A stretch of 64,000 nt of DNA, from positions 1 to 64,000 of the forward strand of contig JAFDXL010000010.1 in the NCBI GenBank assembly GCA_018267955.1, read 5' to 3'. The position numbers and the translations under genes are program-made. This stretch comes from Bacteroidota bacterium. Lineage in GTDB: Bacteria > Bacteroidota > Bacteroidia > Chitinophagales > Chitinophagaceae. The notes under the pieces are model-generated. The model was not told the origin of the DNA and ran no database searches. It saw only the letters and a program-made list of their open reading frames with translations. Below, in pieces: positions 63,301-64,000 of this stretch. How positions within the stretch are numbered: position 1 is the stretch's first letter; the number at the start of each line of letters is the position of its first letter.

Positions 63301-64000
63301 ATATCGAGCGATTGTCTCAGACCAACCTTTATGAAGCAATACACAAACTCGCTGTATATAATATTCAATATAAAGATGTTTTAGGAAATATAGACCCTAA
63401 CCATACATCAAAATTGGAAGTAAATTCATTACTTACTACAGCTGCTACTTGGAAAGATTTTTTGAATGATAATAATAAAGGAGACCGCTCATTCAACAGA
63501 ATAGTAAAGTTAAAGACTGATTTTGAAAATAGAATAGCAAAAGAGTTCAAAAAGGCCTCTAAGTCTGGTTCCTTTACACTAAAATATGTCAATGATAAAA
63601 CTACAGCTGATAAGCCAATATTGATAATTAACGGTCAAAGTCCATTTTGGTCACTAATGGGATTTAAAGAAGCTTATGACATTTTGCGTCACGCCATTGA
63701 TAATACGGAATATACAAGTCTAAAGTATTTGATGTTACAAATATGGTTTTCAAATTTCTATTTTATTCAAACAGTTCAAAATAAAACGCTGAACAATCAT
63801 TGGAATGAAGTAAAACTTTATACGCTAAAAGGTAACCCATATGAAGACCTATCTATTGCTAATGCAATTACACAACCTATCGAAGAAGAGATTCTTACAA
63901 AACTCAAACTGGAGAGTTGGGCAAAGCTGTATCCCGAGTTTGACGAAATTAGTAAGGCAAGTGGGGCATATGGGAAATTACTTTTCTTGGTCGACCATTT
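60342..64000 (+). CDS. Cap4/DUF4297-like nuclease fused to STAND NTPase, Avs-like defence protein (runs off the window)
   Basis: An open frame of at least 1219 codons continues past the window edge. Residues about 8-110 carry a PD-(D/E)xK-like core: G-Y-R-x-Q-F (9-14), R-L-E-G-E-E-D-L-D (32-40) and Q-L-K (54-56), as in Cap4/DUF4297 dsDNA nucleases. A P-loop follows at 273-280 (GASGQGKT). A STAND-type NTPase order comes next (IRNEDW about residue 358, then ETIYHKLNE, then GNDVPLLEFVYSITQG). The rest (about 520-1219+) is helical and undefined and would be the sensor. No intact partner gene is visible. The AT-rich composition and the tRNA scar just upstream suggest a mobile defence island. The similarity is by motif only. 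Confidence 0.65.
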   Translation, partial: MSAISALKGYRTQFLYSLHYILSTLSNDFIYRLEGEEDLDVLDNNTGQLLYAFQLKNLGKTITLSDILSDSKTSFIKRFLDNYREAIPILVSYGEISNDLKNWSKYKDSISEKEKSNLKKYKITPDAWKVVKKKTQFREINEEVIASQVEQLMKDNFAEIDPIPTIGYLLYWLQFIAEKQQPITKKSFYDKVQNFAKYLSARIAVHNQYGIVLKQLNKISTDETNHQQLEKEFYNATLTRYEHILLGLDVNREKHLERINEELRTNNVIMLKGASGQGKTALLYSYVHKYINHWLSFELNIQQDSLITQQSIQAIASISKKLDIPSVFVINVTPNTTEWIKIIKESSHLNHIKFLVAIRNEDWYRASAVGLEFEYKEVDLSLTKEEAETIYHKLNEKSRISHFTDFEQAWIQSGNDVPLLEFVYSITQGDSLFNKLKQQILQIQQENTQNVNQQIEFLRIVSLADSVGAKIDISKLSSNIDYQFIIEKLENEFLIKKSSDRKYIQGLHIIRSQKLTEILFDEFISNKEHYAYKAIPLLAEEDLYLFLLQFFSVEILKPDKFIQKLNQDITVENWATFTSLIKAYIWLGVKQYIGTNRNVIDDCKDICGEGWIFFIDFMFSSNYDRNGMFDLLKIDDERREKINEINEKMSAKETVFNLATSLLNKLDFPDKIPSTIFEWKSFGESLFWLKNIPNDKPSMEVYEEVKFEEAFQMMDSKSLSKLMLGMYSYSPELETIRKKNIKHFVRKIKEEFAIVHFDFEGEEIAIHFIIDIIKGAESRSTNDFVVNILDIIRTALPDKQKFSSQGYGHRLQTLSLNLDSTHKTISIENIPLEEWVNINACITKLYEYDNRPADWKEYLVQLNQWEYLIKEKVNEFNNSFAKLFAGSKTYTPVIPIMQNALLKMPGTVKEPKSIIDPLGIYGGKKKGLTTNNPREQLNINLQSKYERFFKSLSDFKASIENFILQSAETLYSKIKSKTQEGHIHDENIERLSQTNLYEAIHKLAVYNIQYKDVLGNIDPNHTSKLEVNSLLTTAATWKDFLNDNNKGDRSFNRIVKLKTDFENRIAKEFKKASKSGSFTLKYVNDKTTADKPILIINGQSPFWSLMGFKEAYDILRHAIDNTEYTSLKYLMLQIWFSNFYFIQTVQNKTLNNHWNEVKLYTLKGNPYEDLSIANAITQPIEEEILTKLKLESWAKLYPEFDEISKASGAYGKLLFLVDH

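Overview
The window looks like a chromosomal segment of a Bacteroidota bacterium, probably in or near the Chitinophagaceae. The basis is several very large secreted proteins with type IX secretion (T9SS) C-terminal sorting domains, SprB-type repeats, CarboxypepD_reg/TonB outer-membrane barrels, lipoboxes, a Bacteroidota-type promoter (TTTG / TAnnTTTG-like) and weak Shine-Dalgarno sequences. The genus is inference only.

Layout. 0.2-13.5 kb: housekeeping and envelope genes (frameshifted lipoprotein, OMP barrel, MFS/spermidine-synthase-like protein, VOC protein, ileS followed by a histone-H1-like/DksA fusion, an AraC regulator divergent from an MBL-fold hydrolase). 13.5-15.5 kb: one secreted multidomain gene enclosed by two intergenic blocks made of five short words and their reverse complements. 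Each block has five ladder-like hairpins, and the module order differs between the blocks. 15.6-19 kb: small envelope proteins. 19.2-35.8 kb: a minus-strand T9SS cargo region with a tandem pair of 638-aa paralogs, a 1609-aa PKD/Ig-like protein, a beta-barrel protein and a roughly 2.1-kaa SprB-repeat adhesin. 36.5-43.6 kb: a complete histidine operon hisGDCBHAFI(E), preceded by an 18-aa leader peptide with six His codons and a terminator/antiterminator pair (transcription attenuation).

43.7-48.5 kb is a mobile-element scar zone. It holds a REP-like double-hairpin repeat in two direct copies around an AraC/SDR pair, two 3'-half tRNA fragments (Lys-CTT and CAT anticodons), a tyrosine recombinase and decayed ORFs. 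48.7-59.5 kb carries a redox/cytochrome region: a CcsBA-type cytochrome c assembly protein, a di-heme peroxidase, an ECF sigma factor-folE-flavin reductase operon, DUF4142 and cupredoxin genes, and several pseudogenes. Three intergenic sites here share the exact bipartite motif ATTAGAG-N16-AGGTTACA (read on the minus strand as TGTAACCT-N16-CTCTAAT). They lie upstream of the peroxidase, the (decayed) sigma-factor operon and DUF4142/cupredoxin. I read this as the promoter of the local ECF sigma factor, so this is a candidate stress or redox regulon.

59.6-64 kb: a cytochrome oxidase subunit I C-terminal remnant, a 3'-half tRNA-Asn fragment between two 25-bp direct repeats, and then a large AT-rich gene that runs off the window. 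That gene has an N-terminal PD-(D/E)xK (Cap4/DUF4297-like) nuclease domain and a STAND-type P-loop NTPase, which fits an Avs-like antiphage defence protein on a genomic island.
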